A DNA stretch of 64,000 nt, from NCBI GenBank assembly GCA_964035545.1, contig OZ037772.1, positions 2,674,501-2,738,500 on the forward strand, written 5' to 3'. The stretch's first letter is position 1, and every line of letters begins with the position of its first letter. Shown here piece by piece: positions 50,178 to 62,749 of this stretch. The translations under genes and the position numbers were made by a program. The notes under the pieces are model-generated. The model worked only from the letters and a program-made list of their open reading frames with translations, had not been told where the DNA came from and did not search any database. Origin of the DNA: Bugula neritina (taxonomy: Eukaryota; Bryozoa; Gymnolaemata; Cheilostomatida; Bugulidae).

Positions 50178-52140
50178 CTAAGAATCTAGCTCTTTCTTTT
50201 TAAGAGATAGCTCAGAAAAATATCGTTAAAGCTCTATTGTGCTCTAGTGTGCAATTTTACTTATGACATTTTTATTTATTATCGGCACTTGTTCTCCTAT
50301 AAAAGTTTATTAAGTGTGTGGAAAAACACCACAATTTAGAAAAAGGCGCCACCACTTTAGTGTAACTTTAGAAACATTGACGCTGCTATGAAAAGCAATG
50401 ATATATGATGATTGCACTCCTGCATGTTTAGGCTCAGATTATTTAGAGTAGCAAATATATTTACAAGGTAAATGTAGTATACAGTTTATAGAGATTGACT
50501 TGCATGGCTGCTAAAAGTTGGCCTGTTAGTTCAAGCAGCAAATTTTTTGACCTCCATTTGAAAGTAGCACAGAAAGCAGTTAGGGTAGAGTAATTAATAA
50601 ACACATCCATGTCAAAGTAAACTGATATTGCAGAATATAGTTTTGCTAAATAAGGGAGCTAAGATAAAGGTTTACAGAAATATACACATATAAATGTAAC
50701 TTGCCAGAACCCAAAAAGCCTTCATCAAACCTTGTGAATTTTTCAAATTTCAAATTCTTCCCTAAAATGTCGAATATTTCCCCTAGGAGAAATCTTCTCC
50801 CAGGTTGGGAAACTCTGAACAAGACATGTAAACATGAATATTACCAAGTGCATGCATTGCTATAGTTACTAGACTGTTGGGTTACAACTCACAATATTTG
50901 TAAGCTGAAGAGCTATTAATAGAGATGATGATAATGCAGTATAAATTAGTCAGTCTATTATCATGAGTTAGTCACTGCTGATATTATGCTATGCAATGGC
51001 TAACAGTCACATAGCAACTTACAAATAATTCTACTATTTATTATGATTATTATGACATCTATGATGAGGAAATAAAATGTGCCTTTACATACACATCATA
51101 TTTTGTGTAAACAAGTGTTTAAATACAGTTGAACATCTGGTGTTCGAAATTTGTTTTTTTTTTGTTTCAAATGTTGATAAAATACAAATCAAAAAATATT
51201 TTTCAATAAATAATAGTAAATTATGCTGAAGAACTAATGTGGACTTGTAGAATAAGTTCGCAAGAGAAGTAACTCCTGATTAACATGATTAAACAGTCAC
51301 AATAATATTCCTGAAAGATTCCTAGAGCCTAAAGTTCATACACTATTGTGATGCAGTAAGTATTCTATAGAGTTGGTATTGATATTGCAGTACAATTAGG
51401 TCATGAGCTTTCACCAGGCATCAAGTTTTTACCTCCACTGATGGAGTAATCTTAGGTTTGTAAATAATGGCCACTGTAAAGTAGCCATATCCAAAAACTC
51501 AGTTTTCTAACCATCTCAACTGATGGACATGTGATGTGTGTGACACCAGGAGGTGTAGAAGTAATAAATGGAGACACTCTGGATACTATCAGCTCAGTGA
51601 AACACACCAACACTACATGGTGGTGGGAGATAATCCAACCTGAAGGGTTGGTGGTTGTCAGCTGGTATAACAGAGCGGAGAATACAGCTGGTTTTAAGAC
51701 AAAGGCATTCCTTGGTGTTGAGTTACTCAATATATACAATGCAAATATTTTGTAGAAAGGTGTCAAATAGTTTTTGAAGCCCTCAACAATTTTTTTATTT
51801 GAAATAAATTTTATAAATGCTTGAAAACAAATGTTAAAAATGTTACATGAATTTTTATTCGGAATCAATAATTAAAATAAACAAAAATGATGTTGACTTC
51901 TACAAAAATTTTAGCAGAAGAGGCAACTCCTTATAAACATCTAATTCAATAAATAATAGTACTATAAAATACTCATAACTGTACAAAATAAGTATTGATA
52001 TAACATCAAATGTAAATTGCCATATAAATAATGCTGTATATATTACACGTATATATACATGCATCGCATCAAAACCTATCTATGCATGATACCAATAGTG
52101 GCCTTGCAGCTAATTAGGGTAAATAGAGCACTTTTCAAAT
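50178..52140. other. Mostly noncoding; one exon-like frame at 51531-51755
   Basis: The frame at 51531-51755 (+) reads TPGGVEVINGDTLDTISSV and WWWEIIQPEGLVVVSWYN, suggestive of a beta-propeller blade, but I cannot name the family. Its end and flank (51705-51795, TTACTCAATATATACAATGC...) recur at 55390-55470 and, more divergent, at 54580-54660. Confidence 0.35.
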
Positions 52141-52145
52141 ACTCT

Positions 52146-52517
52146 TTATGTGGCAGAACATATATGAAAATTCTTCTTCATGACATGATCGGAAGTATTT
52201 GTCCAAATATTCAAAGCTAGTTTTGGAGTTATGGCCTTATTCATCCTGCCTAGTATTCTTTTGCTGATGATGCCTATTTTAGTTTTGCTTGGGTTTATTA
52301 GTCTGCACTTGAGGTTATTCATAAAATTAGGCTTGTGGTCCTTTAGTGTTATGTATGCCTCAGTTGTGTTGATGGTCGTGATTCTGTCTTCGATTTGTAG
52401 AGATTTGGCAATATGTTTAGCTTCTAGGTTTATTTCTTGGGGCGTGTTTCGATCAATTTTTTTGTAATCCTTAGTGATGTTGTTGTGCAATAGTTCTCTG
52501 TAGTTGGTAATTTCCAT
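52146..52517 (-). mobile_element. Penelope-like element, reverse transcriptase N-terminal fragment
   Basis: The minus strand reads a 123-codon frame with AYITLKDHKPNFMNNLKCRL and INPSKTKIGIISKRILGRMN. The KDHKxNFxNNPxCRLINPxKxExGxISKxIL pattern is the hallmark of the RT start in Penelope-like elements. The catalytic part downstream is missing or degraded; the frame ends near DHVMKKNFHI. A short matching piece (reading DHVMKKSFH) reappears at 53533-53570 on the same strand, past the GATC-rich transposon. Confidence 0.72.
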
Positions 52518-52546
52518 GTTGTAAAAATTATTATATTATATATACC

Positions 52547-52785
52547 AAGCTACAGTTACAACCAAAGATGGCAGCCAACCCCAGACTTTTGTGGGAACAT
52601 CAGAAACAGAATTCAAAACTAAATTGTATAACCACAAAACAAAAAAGAACCATACTGAATTGAGCAAATATATCTGGAAACTAAAAGACAAGAACACCCA
52701 TTTTGACATAACATGGAAAATTATGAAAAAGACCAACTCATACAACAAAGTCACTAAAAGGTGCAACCTCTGCCTATATATATAT
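52547..52785 (+). mobile_element. Penelope-like element, GIY-YIG endonuclease fragment
   Basis: Plus strand reads QATVTTKDGSQPQTFVGTSE, then TEFKTKLYNHKT, TELSKYIWKLKD and a CNLCL end. This is the C-terminal GIY-YIG endonuclease pattern of Penelope-like elements (YVGxTExxFKxRxxNH...TELSKYIWxLK...CxLCL). The Cys pair and NH are kept, but a stretch after NHKT is deleted. It points away from the RT fragment 30 bp to its left, so the two come from different or inverted copies. Confidence 0.75.
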
Positions 52786-52793
52786 ATATATAT

Positions 52794-53530
52794 CACCGGC
52801 TTTCCATGTACCGATCTCAGATCGATCTTAGCGAGATCGATCCATGGAAAGACGCCAAAGATCGATCTCCGTCGATCTGAGCTGGTCGGTCTGTAAAGCT
52901 CGAACTCAGATCGATCTCATGTCAATAAGACCATGGAAAGACGCCAGATCGATCTGAGAAGTAAAAAAAACTGCTCGCTACAATGTTGTCTGCTAATAAA
53001 AATGATAACTTATTGATAATTACTAAGCAAAGTATTAAATAATCATGATAGCCACTTTTTCAGATGCCAAAACTTTAACTTTCAGTACAATGATTAAGAA
53101 AACTCAATTATATGCAGTAGAAGGTAAAAAAATAGCAAAATTTAAATTGAATTTAAATGACTATTAAAACTTAGTTTCATTAGCTATTTTCTTTGTAATT
53201 TTAAGCCTAACAATCCTGTAAGTTTATTAATAATCTGCAAGACAACCATTAATTTTATATAAGCTGTCAAACTAAAAAATTAAAATTAATTATTTTAAAT
53301 TGGCCAAATTACCATACACTGAAAGCTTTGCTGCGTATATTTTATAGCTGGGATTAAATTTTAGACTACTACCATCTTGTTTTCAACAGTAGTAGCTTTA
53401 ATCACTCAAATAGGTGAACAAATTATACTTTTAAAGTATCCTTCACTTAAGAGGAGGCAACTTCGCGAGATCGATCTGACACTCCCATGGAAAAACGATC
53501 GATCTGAGATCGGTACATGGAAAGCCCGTG
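52794..53530. mobile_element. 737-bp TIR transposon with GATC-rich ends (MITE)
   Basis: Terminal inverted repeats of about 33 bp: CACCGGCTTTCCATGTACCG then ATCTCAGATCGATC at the left; the right end is its reverse complement with one mismatch. TAT flanks both sides (52791-52793, 53531-53533), so a TA or 3-bp target duplication is likely. The left subterminal region has at least seven further GATCGATC/AGATCGATCT motifs and two CATGGAAAGACGCC repeats; the interior is AT-rich with no transposase. Confidence 0.8.
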
Positions 53531-53607
53531 TATGAAAACTCTTCTTCATGACATGATCAGAATTGATGATATCAAAGGTAAAAGGTCATGACCTTCAAAT
53601 AATATAA

Positions 53608-53907
<300 letters not shown>

Positions 53908-54179
53908 ATATATATATATATTTAAATATATCTTTTTGAGCTAGCAATTTGATTATAAATAGGTATACGAGAAACATTGTTATTTATTACTTTATTAGGT
54001 AAAGTAATTACACTGATATTTCGGGTACCACTGTACCCATCTTCAGAGTAGCAATGAATGAAATTCAAAAATTATTATGTTACGTTAGACGTTATGCATG
54101 ACACAAAGAATAGAGAGTGGCAGTTATTGTAAATTATTGAAACTTAAGGAGATAATCTTATTTTATATATTACGCAGGT

Positions 54180-54480
54180 CAAAAATTATACTGATTTTTT
54201 TGCATAAAAATAAATTAGAGTTGACAAAAAAAATAGATATCCAAATATAAAAACAGCAAGAATTAGTGAAACTATGTAAGAGTTGAGTAGTGTGGAGCTA
54301 TCGATATAGTTTTAGTGGTATGGAGTAATTTTGTTTATTGTGTTGCGGGTTTTATTTGTTTAATGTAGAGAGCTTCGGCTACTTTTCGATGGTGGATTCC
54401 TTTAAATGAATGATTTAAAACTGTTGCATTGTCTATTGATATGTTTCGATAATTAGTGGTAGAGATGTGTTCCAAAATTT
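54180..54480 (-). mobile_element. Retroelement C-terminal (GIY-YIG-type) fragment
   Basis: Minus strand reads NISTTNYRNISIDNATVLNH, SFKGIHHRKVAEALYIKQIK, PATQ and a stop, then LLHTTKTI. The pattern (VLxxxxxxxxRKxxEAxxIKxxKP) is common at the end of GIY-YIG endonuclease domains in Penelope-like and related retroelements. Family assignment is an inference. Confidence 0.45.
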
Positions 54481-54554
54481 ATCAACACATCTCTACCACT
54501 AATCATGGAAACATATCAATAGACAATGTAACAGTTTTAAATCATTCATTTAAA
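54401..54554. repeat. 71-bp inverted repeat with 12-bp spacer
   Basis: 54401-54471 and 54484-54554 are reverse complements with a few mismatches. Both arms encode the same NISIDNxTVLNHSFK peptide on opposite strands, so one arm is an inverted duplicate of retroelement coding sequence. Confidence 0.85.
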
Positions 54555-55469
54555 TACAGTTTATCGAATAATTGCAAATTATTTTGTATATACAATGCAA
54601 ATTTCTTATAGAAAAGTGTCCAATTTTTGTTGAAGAAATTACTAAGATTTTTCTTTGAAATAAATGCTATATAATATGTTTAAAAATAAGATTTTAAAAT
54701 TAATGTATCAGCTTTTATTCATAGAAAAAGAATTAAATGTATATAACTGTATATAACTGTATATCGCTGTTGATATTTATAAAAGAAGCGAGAGATGCAA
54801 CTCCCAATAAATATTGAATCCAGAAATAATATTGAATAATAAGGACCATAAGCTAAAGATCATACAGCACTGTCAGCTTGTAATAAATAATATAGTATAA
54901 GATTACTCAAATGAAAATACTATAAATTAAGGTACATTTACATACAAAACATATTTGTGTAAGAAAGTATTTGAATTACAGTTGAAAAAACTACTCAGTG
55001 TTAAAACAACATTTTATTGTAATTAAAGCTTTATTGTAACATATATACAAAAACCTGTTGTTAGTTACTAAAAAATTACGCTGAAAAAATAATAAAGGAA
55101 GTTTGCAGGGGAAGTAACTCCTAATAAACATAAATGTACCAAAAAAAGCAATTTGATTGAAAATTTTAGTTTGACATTCACACAACACACCACAGCAGTA
55201 AGTAATACTCATTGCTGTATAATCAGATAATTTACTTCTGTTACAACTAAAATTTCAATTATGTTACACAATGCTGGTGCTAATTGAGCAATGTTATACA
55301 ATTTCATGATATCAACGGCACCAGTGAAGTAGTCGTATCCAAATAAAACATGATAGACACTCTTCACATGTGCCTTTAGGACATTAGCGTTCTTCAGTGT
55401 TTAGTTACTCAATATATACAATGCAAATATTTTTGTAGAAAGGTGCCAAATAGTTTTTGAAGCCCTCAA

Positions 55470-55925
55470 CAATATTCTGTGAGGATAGGGTTGTGGGGGA
55501 CACGGTAAACATATCGGGACAGTCCAACAGCCTCTGCGTCAAAGTTCCTCCTTCTAGACTCAGTGAAGAATTGGCCAACCTTCTAGAAAGTTCCAACTGC
55601 TCAGACGTCACTCTGGCCATCGGACCGCGAGAGGTCAAAGTTCACAAGTCCAACCTCTCCGTCAGGTCTCTTGTCGTCAATGCTATGTTTGAGCATGAGA
55701 TGGATAACAAACAGAATTTAGAATTTAGACAAGATGGTGGCTGACCTTCTCTCCGCAGCAGATAAGTACGCACTAGAGAAGAGTCCCTGTTTGGTAACCT
55801 CTCCATAGACAATGTGTGTGAGGTGCCATGGTTCTAGCAGACCTCCACTCGGCTGAACAACTCAAAACACACGCTCTGGACTTTGTCAACAGCCACGTCA
55901 CAGACGTCGTGGAAATATGCCATGA
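55470..55925 (+). pseudogene. SPOP-like BTB/POZ pseudogene
   Basis: 55530-55715 encodes a BTB start: LSEELANLLESSNCSDVTLA, REVKVHKSNLSVRSLV, NAMFEHEM. The rest is broken: an internal deletion joins to ADLLSAADKYALE, then [10 protein letters not shown], a frameshift, and [28 protein letters not shown]. This is the SPOP/TDPOZ order (BTB, then the BACK-like helix pair) of Cullin-3 ubiquitin-ligase adaptors. No introns are evident, so a retrocopy is possible. The 3' end runs into sequence shared with the CLASP 3' region (46379-46520). Confidence 0.78.
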
Positions 55926-58900
55926 AAAATGTGAAGAAACGTACCCTCAACATGTAGACATTGCATTGCCAATCTGAGTTAATGTCAAAGTTTAGCTCTA
56001 TTTCCTAATGATACTTCCTTCTTGAATATCAATTGTACTGCTATCACAAACACTAGTTACAGTAGTATAAAAAAGATCAAATGGCCGGAATTATTGAAAA
56101 CAAGCTGACGAGAAAAAATACAGCATTTGGAAGTTTAAACTCAAGTAAGCAGTATAATAAGCGCCTCTACGGCTATGGAAGTAAGCATCTCGCAGCAACA
56201 AACTTGTCAAAAGTAGGAGTTATCTCCGCTCGACGAATGTTTACTTATGGTTTAGATTGGCAATGTTATTACTGCATAAACAATATAATATGCGGTTCTA
56301 TGTGTATTGTGTAACAGTTAGCACTCAGGTTACTATTCTGTGAGACAAATTTGGGATTTGCTCTACCAAAAGAATTGAAACTATAATATATATGTTTTGT
56401 ATAACATGTTTATCTATTTGATGATAATATTGAAGCAAGCAAAATTACAATAACAAAATATTACAAGACATAACCCAAACCAAAACAAAGATTATCCTAG
56501 CCATCCTTTGAAATCTTGCTGTGTAATACTAGCAAACATAAATTGGTAAGTCTGATAATCGAGATAGATAAGTTATACAAATTAAATACATAAGATAATT
56601 GCAGTTAGAACATCAATATTAAAATATTTCCTTCAACGGAAATTTTTGTAGCCCTAAAATAAATTCTCCAATTCAAATATTTCTCAAATATAAAATTGTG
56701 CAGCTTCAGAAATCCAAATATTTTCTCCAATATAATTTGTGAAGACTAGAAACAAATTTCTCAATTCAAATATAAATTTGTGCAGCTTTAAGATAAAATT
56801 TCTAATTCAAATATTTTCTTCAAATAAACTTATGCTGTTTCAAAATCAATAAATCAAATCAACAATTTTTCTTTAAATAATTTATGCCGCTTAAAAATTA
56901 ATAGATCAATTCAAACAAAATTTCCTCAAACAAGTTTTTGCTGCTTCTAAAGAAAACTAATACATTTGTTAGTCTAAATAACAAAAGAGGTTAAGAATAT
57001 CCTTAACATAAAATTGTAACATTACTTACTGCAGCCAGTCTATATTATCGATATTTGTATCAATTAGTCAGTTTTCTAGACGTCCCCCCCTAATATAATT
57101 ATTACTGCTGCTATATCTTCTATGCTCCAATCGTCTTTAGCTGCTTTTATCTTCTTGTATATCTATCTTCATTCGTCATTTATCATTCATCCTTTTTCTA
57201 TTTTCAGAAATTCAGCTCCTTTTGTACCAAATCTTTTTGGCAATGGTTCAGATTTTAAGGATACCGACAATAACTGGCCAATGAAAACCAGCGGCAGACT
57301 GACGTAGAACTCGGTTAGGTATGTTGGCAGCTTTACAGCCAAGATAGGGATTGACGTAAGAAGGATCTGTTGTTATTGGCTCATCTTTGTATATTGTGGG
57401 CTATATAATCAATAATTGTACAGCAATCCTTAATCTAAAAAATAACTTTAAAACTATAATATGATAAAATGTATCAGTCGATGCTCACGTGTTGACCTTT
57501 GTAACAGGCTGATCAATGTCAAAAAATTTATTAGGCGTTTGAAACAATATATCATCTACATGTTGGTGTAAACAAATATTTACACATATGTGTATCTCTA
57601 TTTATGAACAGCATCTGCTATATGTTTCAGCTTTTTTATTCATTCCCATTTGTTCATCAATTAGTGTTTTATTTCAAAAGTCAATATTACAAATTTCAAC
57701 ACGTGATCATGGCGTGTGGTACTATCCTAACACACAATTACTTGTCTAAAAGCCACACTACTAAAAAATACTATATATATATATGTGTATTTAATAATGC
57801 ATTAAGCAATTTCTATGCAAGACCGAAATATTTAACTTACTCAAAACTTGTACATTTGAACTTTTAACTTCACTCAATTATTGGGCCTCATGCATCATAA
57901 AACTTTTGAACGTGTTTTATATTCTTTCTTGAATGTTGTAGATAAACTGTAGTCTACATACCTTGGTGGAGCAGATATAAGAATTTATAATTGCGTCAAC
58001 CCGTTGCAGCAGCCATCTTACTGGAAATCTCAAACAAACCTCAGCATCGCCAAAGCCATATTTTAGCAAGCTGACAGAAGATCTCAGATACATAACTTGT
58101 GAAGTACAGAAGTAAGAATTAAACACAAAGGACAGTATATGTATAATCATGCCTTCCATCAAGGCTATCGCTTTTTTAAAGAATTTTCTGAGAATAATGA
58201 TACAAATATTACCACTTCAGCTTAACAACTTATGACATAACGGTTACATTGGATATCATTTTCTAGATTTCATATTTGTCTGTGTTTTAGTACTGCCAAG
58301 GATATCACTCAGCACTAAATGGACAAAATTGCTTCTTTTAATTAAGACACTATGCTGGAGAAAGGCCAATATATATGAATTGGATAAAGAAACTAGTAAA
58401 TTATTCAGTGTTATAACTTATAATTAAACTTTGAACGAGCTTTGCTCTGATTGGTTTTTTCTGACTTATCGTAATATATATCTATATTTAGCCAGGGTTT
58501 TGTGCCTACATAGTAATGTACACTTCCTATGATAAGAGTAATTGAATGCAAATATAAATGAACATAATTTTTCTGATTTTAGTCTAGTTATGTTATAAGC
58601 ATTAGATAACTTGTTTTTGAGACAGCGGGGTGAGAGCTTTGTAAAAAATTTAGCCTAATTAGAATTTCTGTAATAGATAAACGTTACTATAGCTCCTTAA
58701 CAATTCAATTAAAGTTGAATAAAAATATACATCAAATTACCAGTTCAAAGTAAAAGACTTTGAAGGCTAATAACTTACTACGAAGATTTAAACCAAATAA
58801 CAAGAGACTAAATTCAAAACCAATTTATAATTATTCTTAGCATATGACAAGTATGAATGTTACAGCTGCTCTTATACAATGTACTTGTACAGCTCTTACT

Positions 58901-59165
58901 CATCCTAGTATGTTTAACTGGCATAGCATCCTTGTCTTTCTAGGGACTCCGCACATCGTTGGAGTGCAGAGGTCATCTCCAACAAAAGACTTTGAATTAA
59001 AGTGGATAAATAAAAGTAAGCGCTTGTAATGTTTTTCAGCTCTAATTAAAGTTCCCAAAATGTTATTGTTGGTAAGTTTTCAGGCTCAAGAATAATCTTG
59101 TATTTTCTTATTAAAAAACAAAAAGAGAAAAAAAAGAAAATAAGGGTCCTCAGTCGCAAAAACCA
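55926..59165. other. Intergenic with weak candidates only
   Basis: 55918-56040 repeats the tail found after the CLASP exons. 56081-56144 (MAGIIENKLTRKNTAFGSLN before gtaagc) could be a first exon. Runs of AAATTTCTCAATTCAAATAT-like units occupy 56640-56950. The open frames at 57122, 57604 and 58844 are unrecognised. Confidence 0.4.
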
Positions 59166-59169
59166 AAAG

Positions 59170-59345
59170 ATAGCTTTTCCAGAGGTGTAGACATATTTAA
59201 AAGTTTCAAATTTGGGGAAGGAAAATCTAAAAAAGTTCACAAGGATGTCCTAGAAAAATTTGACAACTTTTGTAAAAAGACCTTCAAGAAAATAATCAAG
59301 AGACATCAACTGCTATCAATAGATGAGTACGTCACCAACTTACAT
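59170..59345 (+). mobile_element. gag fragment, copy 1
   Basis: Matches the gag copies at 60175 and 62750. It reads VLEKFDNFCKKTFKKIIKRH with no insertion, so it preserves the ancestral wording at that point, but an internal 27-bp deletion removes the segment after QLLS. Both ends are truncated. Confidence 0.75.
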
Positions 59346-59424
59346 TGTTTATGAGCTTGATAGAGACAAAACTTCACTCAATACCAGAGACATATTTTCA
59401 GATATTGTTTTTTTGTGTTTGCAG

Positions 59425-59661
59425 GTGAAAGACCATTTCCATGTGATGTCTGTGGCAAGGCTTTCAAGCGCAGACACCATCTTGCAGAGCACAGGCGACT
59501 ACACACCAGAGAAACCCTTTCAGTGGTCTGGTAAGAAGTTTACTCATTCCGGTTCATATAGTCGACATCGGAATTACACAAACAAATGTGACAAAGTTAA
59601 AAGTGTAACATTTGATGCCAATAGAAGTCTGCCTATAGTAGTAGATGCTACTTTATCATAG
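59425..59661 (+). pseudogene. ZEB/zfh-1-like zinc-finger exon, frameshifted
   Basis: After acceptor TTTGCAG the first finger is intact: [20 protein letters not shown] then AEHRRLHT (C2H2). A 2-nt loss in the linker near 59507 shifts the frame, and the next finger continues in another frame as [20 protein letters not shown], having lost its CxxC pair. HHLxEHxRLHxGEKPxQC and HSGSYSxHxN are diagnostic of the C-terminal finger cluster of ZEB1/2 and zfh-1, transcriptional repressors. The gag fragment lies just upstream. Remaining fingers and homeodomain are not in the window, so it is an isolated decayed exon or a decayed copy. Confidence 0.6.
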
Positions 59662-60174
59662 AGTGTTGGCTCACAAGAGTTTCTCATCTTAAGCATTAAA
59701 GTAGGCATTATTTGTGTGAATTTTATCCAAGTTATCATGTAGTTTTCTTATCATACGATACAACTCATCAGGATCTGGTAGTAGAGAAACATAAAAAATA
59801 TATTTTAATTTAGGAGGAAAAACTGAGAATAAGTAACCAAAACCGAAGATGAGGTCTAGCCGTATATTAAGAAAGTTCTCACAACAAAGTAATTAGCAAA
59901 GAAGGGTCAGAGGTCAAGCATACACCAAATCTAGCAAAGTTATTATCTTCAACAGCCTCTCAATGAAACCATGCCATGCCTAGTTCACCTCATAGCAACA
60001 CACCACTGACAGGGTGGGGTGGGGGAGCATGACTAGCAGAGACTTAGCAATTATAAACTAGGTCAGGGGGCACTTTACAAAAACACAGAATCAGAAAGCA
60101 AGTCAGGAAACTGACAGTGCCTTCCTCCTATCAAAAAGGGAGACAACCAACTACTAACCAAAAAAATACTTAAA

Positions 60175-60660
60175 CGGACACTTGATCTAAATTTTTCAAA
60201 ATAAAAAATAGTTGTTGTAAACATGGCAACTGCACAAGATGGTGCAGAGTTGTCCACCCAATGGTCCTGCTTCAAGGAAGAGTTCAACTATTCTTTAATA
60301 GCCTCAGAAAAATCTGATGAAGAGGATAAAATAAAAATGGCCATTCTAATGCAGACCATTAGACCGAGAGGTGTAGACATATTCAAAAGTTTCAAGTTTG
60401 GGAAAGGAGAATCTAAAGATGTTTACAAGGATGTTCTATATAGGAAAATTTGACAACTTTTGTAAAAAGATCTCCAACAAAATAATTAAAAGACATCAAC
60501 TGCTATCGACAAAACAGGAATGCTTATCAATAGATGAGTAGGTCACCAACTTACATAGGATCGCCAGAAAATGTGACCTTGGTGACATGTATGATGTCTA
60601 TTTTATGCAGGCCTTTTTTCTTGGCAACAAGAAGTATAATACGTGCAAAATTTTTAAGTT
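60175..60660 (+). mobile_element. gag pseudogene, copy 2 (LTR-retrotransposon relic)
   Basis: Starts at ATG 60223 after a leader shared with copy 3 (GATCTAAATTT...AATAGTTGTTGTAAAC). It encodes a gag-like N-terminus, then a TATA-type insertion ends the frame at 60451. GAGTAG (a stop) replaces the GAGTAC/GAGTAT codon of the other copies. Homology stops near 60630. Confidence 0.75.
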
Positions 60661-60874
60661 GATGCAGATTAAAAGAACTTATTTATGGGTTAAATAACAA
60701 GCAATTGATTTAAGCTTTTTCAAATATAAGGTTATTTCAATGATAGTAAAATGAATTTTACGTAAAATATAATATATTGTACGAAAATAAACAAATAGCA
60801 GCTAACTGGGTAGGAAGCATTTAACTGAGATGATAACATGTTATGTTACATCACCTTATTGTGTATGATTTTAG

Positions 60875-62458
60875 TATTAAGAACTTTTCTTGGACCACCT
60901 ACTACCACAACCAGTTTACCAACTAGTCAAGAAGCAAATAATGGAGATAATCGAGAAGGTGCTTAATAAAAAAATTGTATATTTGGCGATAACCTCTAAA
61001 TTTGTGATAGCTGTCATTATATTATCATACTTGCAAAAACATAATATTCAATTTTATCTACAAATAATAGTACAATAAAGTATGCTGCACATATATAGTA
61101 TCATGATTATATTAGCTAAGAATGTACCTGTGGTATTGTTTAGAGTTTACAGCTTTGACATCAAAGGGGCTTTACTAATTTACATTTGTTTGATCAATGA
61201 ATCGGAGCACTTACTATCATGCAGTCCAAATTTCTGTTCTGCATGCATCTTCAAATGAGATTTAAATGTTCAATTAGAATTACTTATTTAATGTTTTGTT
61301 TATTTTTAGTTAGCAATGTTGAAAATATTGGAGAGGTATCATGCAGTTCAACAAGCCATGGAAGGTTTGTGTTGACACTTTGAAAATGTTTTATGGTTAC
61401 AATTGGCATAACATACAATTACTTTAATGTGACACGATGATTGTATTGAATTATCAGTATGACAAGACACTTTTATCTATAATATTTTTCCTGTTTTAAA
61501 GTACAAGAAATAGATGGAAATAACAGCTCCAGCGCCGGACCAGCTTATCCTATTGAAGCACTCAAGAAAGACATATAGAAGGTGCTTAGTAATGTACTAT
61601 AATCAAATTTCTGTATATATACAAGTTTTCAGCCAAGGAGTTGCAATCACATGTTCTGTAGTTTTCAGAACAAAAAGATGCTTTTGTTGAGCAGAGTCTT
61701 GAGCTTGGTGACTTGACGAAATTGCTTTGGTCTTAGATAAGTCACAAAAGCATTTATTTGTAGTTAATCTAAATACTAATATAAGACAGTTATAAACTAG
61801 ATCTTAGTTTTAGGTCATATATAGTATGAAATTTCACAGACATGAAAAAACAACTAAAGGAGGTGCTGGATGGGCAGAAAAAACTGATGGCTATAATCAC
61901 TGATAGCCATAGTGGCAAAGACAATATAACTGAGCAGCTGGAGGAGCCGCTAAAAACAATACAAGAGTTTGAATCTCTTGAAGAACTTCTCCAATCCTCA
62001 AGAGAAAAACGTTCTGCTCTGGTACATAGTATGCTACTATATAATATAGATTGTATAGCTAGTTTAAAAACTTTTGGTGTATAACATGCAACATATAACA
62101 TCCTGGCGTAGTTGATATTAGAATACAATTTCTAGTGAACTGTAGATTTTCAAGCTATAAAATGTGTTTCTCTTATGGAATGTTTCTCATTAAAGTGTTA
62201 GAAAAAATATTTGCCCCACTGCAATAACACATTGAATGTATTCATGTAAATTCATGCTATGAAATATAGGTGCATTAATGTTGTAGACAAAGTTTCTTTT
62301 CCAACTGGGGGGAAAAAACTGCGCAGATATGGTGAAAAAAGCCATGAGAAGAATTGGCACCAATTGGCTGTGGAGCCAATTCAGTATGAAGGGCAAAGCC
62401 CATAAACAACATAAAAAGCTGTCTCTAAAAAAAACTGCAGCTTATAAATGCATACTCA
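60875..62458 (+). pseudogene. DUF4806-like gene fragments, multi-exon
   Basis: Exon-like segments with GT/AG borders: 60875-60958, 61310-61364, about 61501-61575 (ends at an in-frame TAG), 61840-62021 and 62327-62458. The fourth encodes MKKQLKEVLDGQKKLMAIIT... EEPLKTIQEFESLEELLQSS, a coiled coil leading into the domain. The last encodes MVKKAMRRIGTNWLWSQFSM KGKAHK, close to the DUF4806 core (R+lmtN.La..fsw.GkkgK). The segment between them (the expected IGG.N part) was not found and several junction phases disagree, so the gene is decayed or mis-modelled. DUF4806 proteins are of unknown function and expanded in invertebrates. Confidence 0.45.
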
Positions 62459-62749
62459 GTAAGTCATATAAATTAATCTCGTTTATTTACATCATAATTA
62501 GTTTCACTTCGCTTAAGTTTTTCAGAAATAATTTCAAAGGTTACAGAAGTAAAGTTATAAGCTAAATTTACTTTGATTGAAAAGACATACAGTCAGCATA
62601 TTTTTTGTTTCATGTAGAAGGTTAAAGCTCACAGTTGCTAATATAAATTTGTTTTAAAAATGTTTGGCTATTTTATCTTCTAACTTAAACATGCAATACA
62701 GTCTGTATTTTGGGAGATAATATAATATTGAAATAAAATCTGTATTAAA

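Noticed and set aside
54009-54046. A second hammerhead-like motif on the minus strand (CTGAAGAT, GGGTAC/GTACCC hairpin, GAAA)
   Set aside because: Position 7 may vary, but an extra T separates the core from stem II, and no stem III ending in a UH cleavage triplet can be drawn. Similar hairpins are common in retroelement ends.
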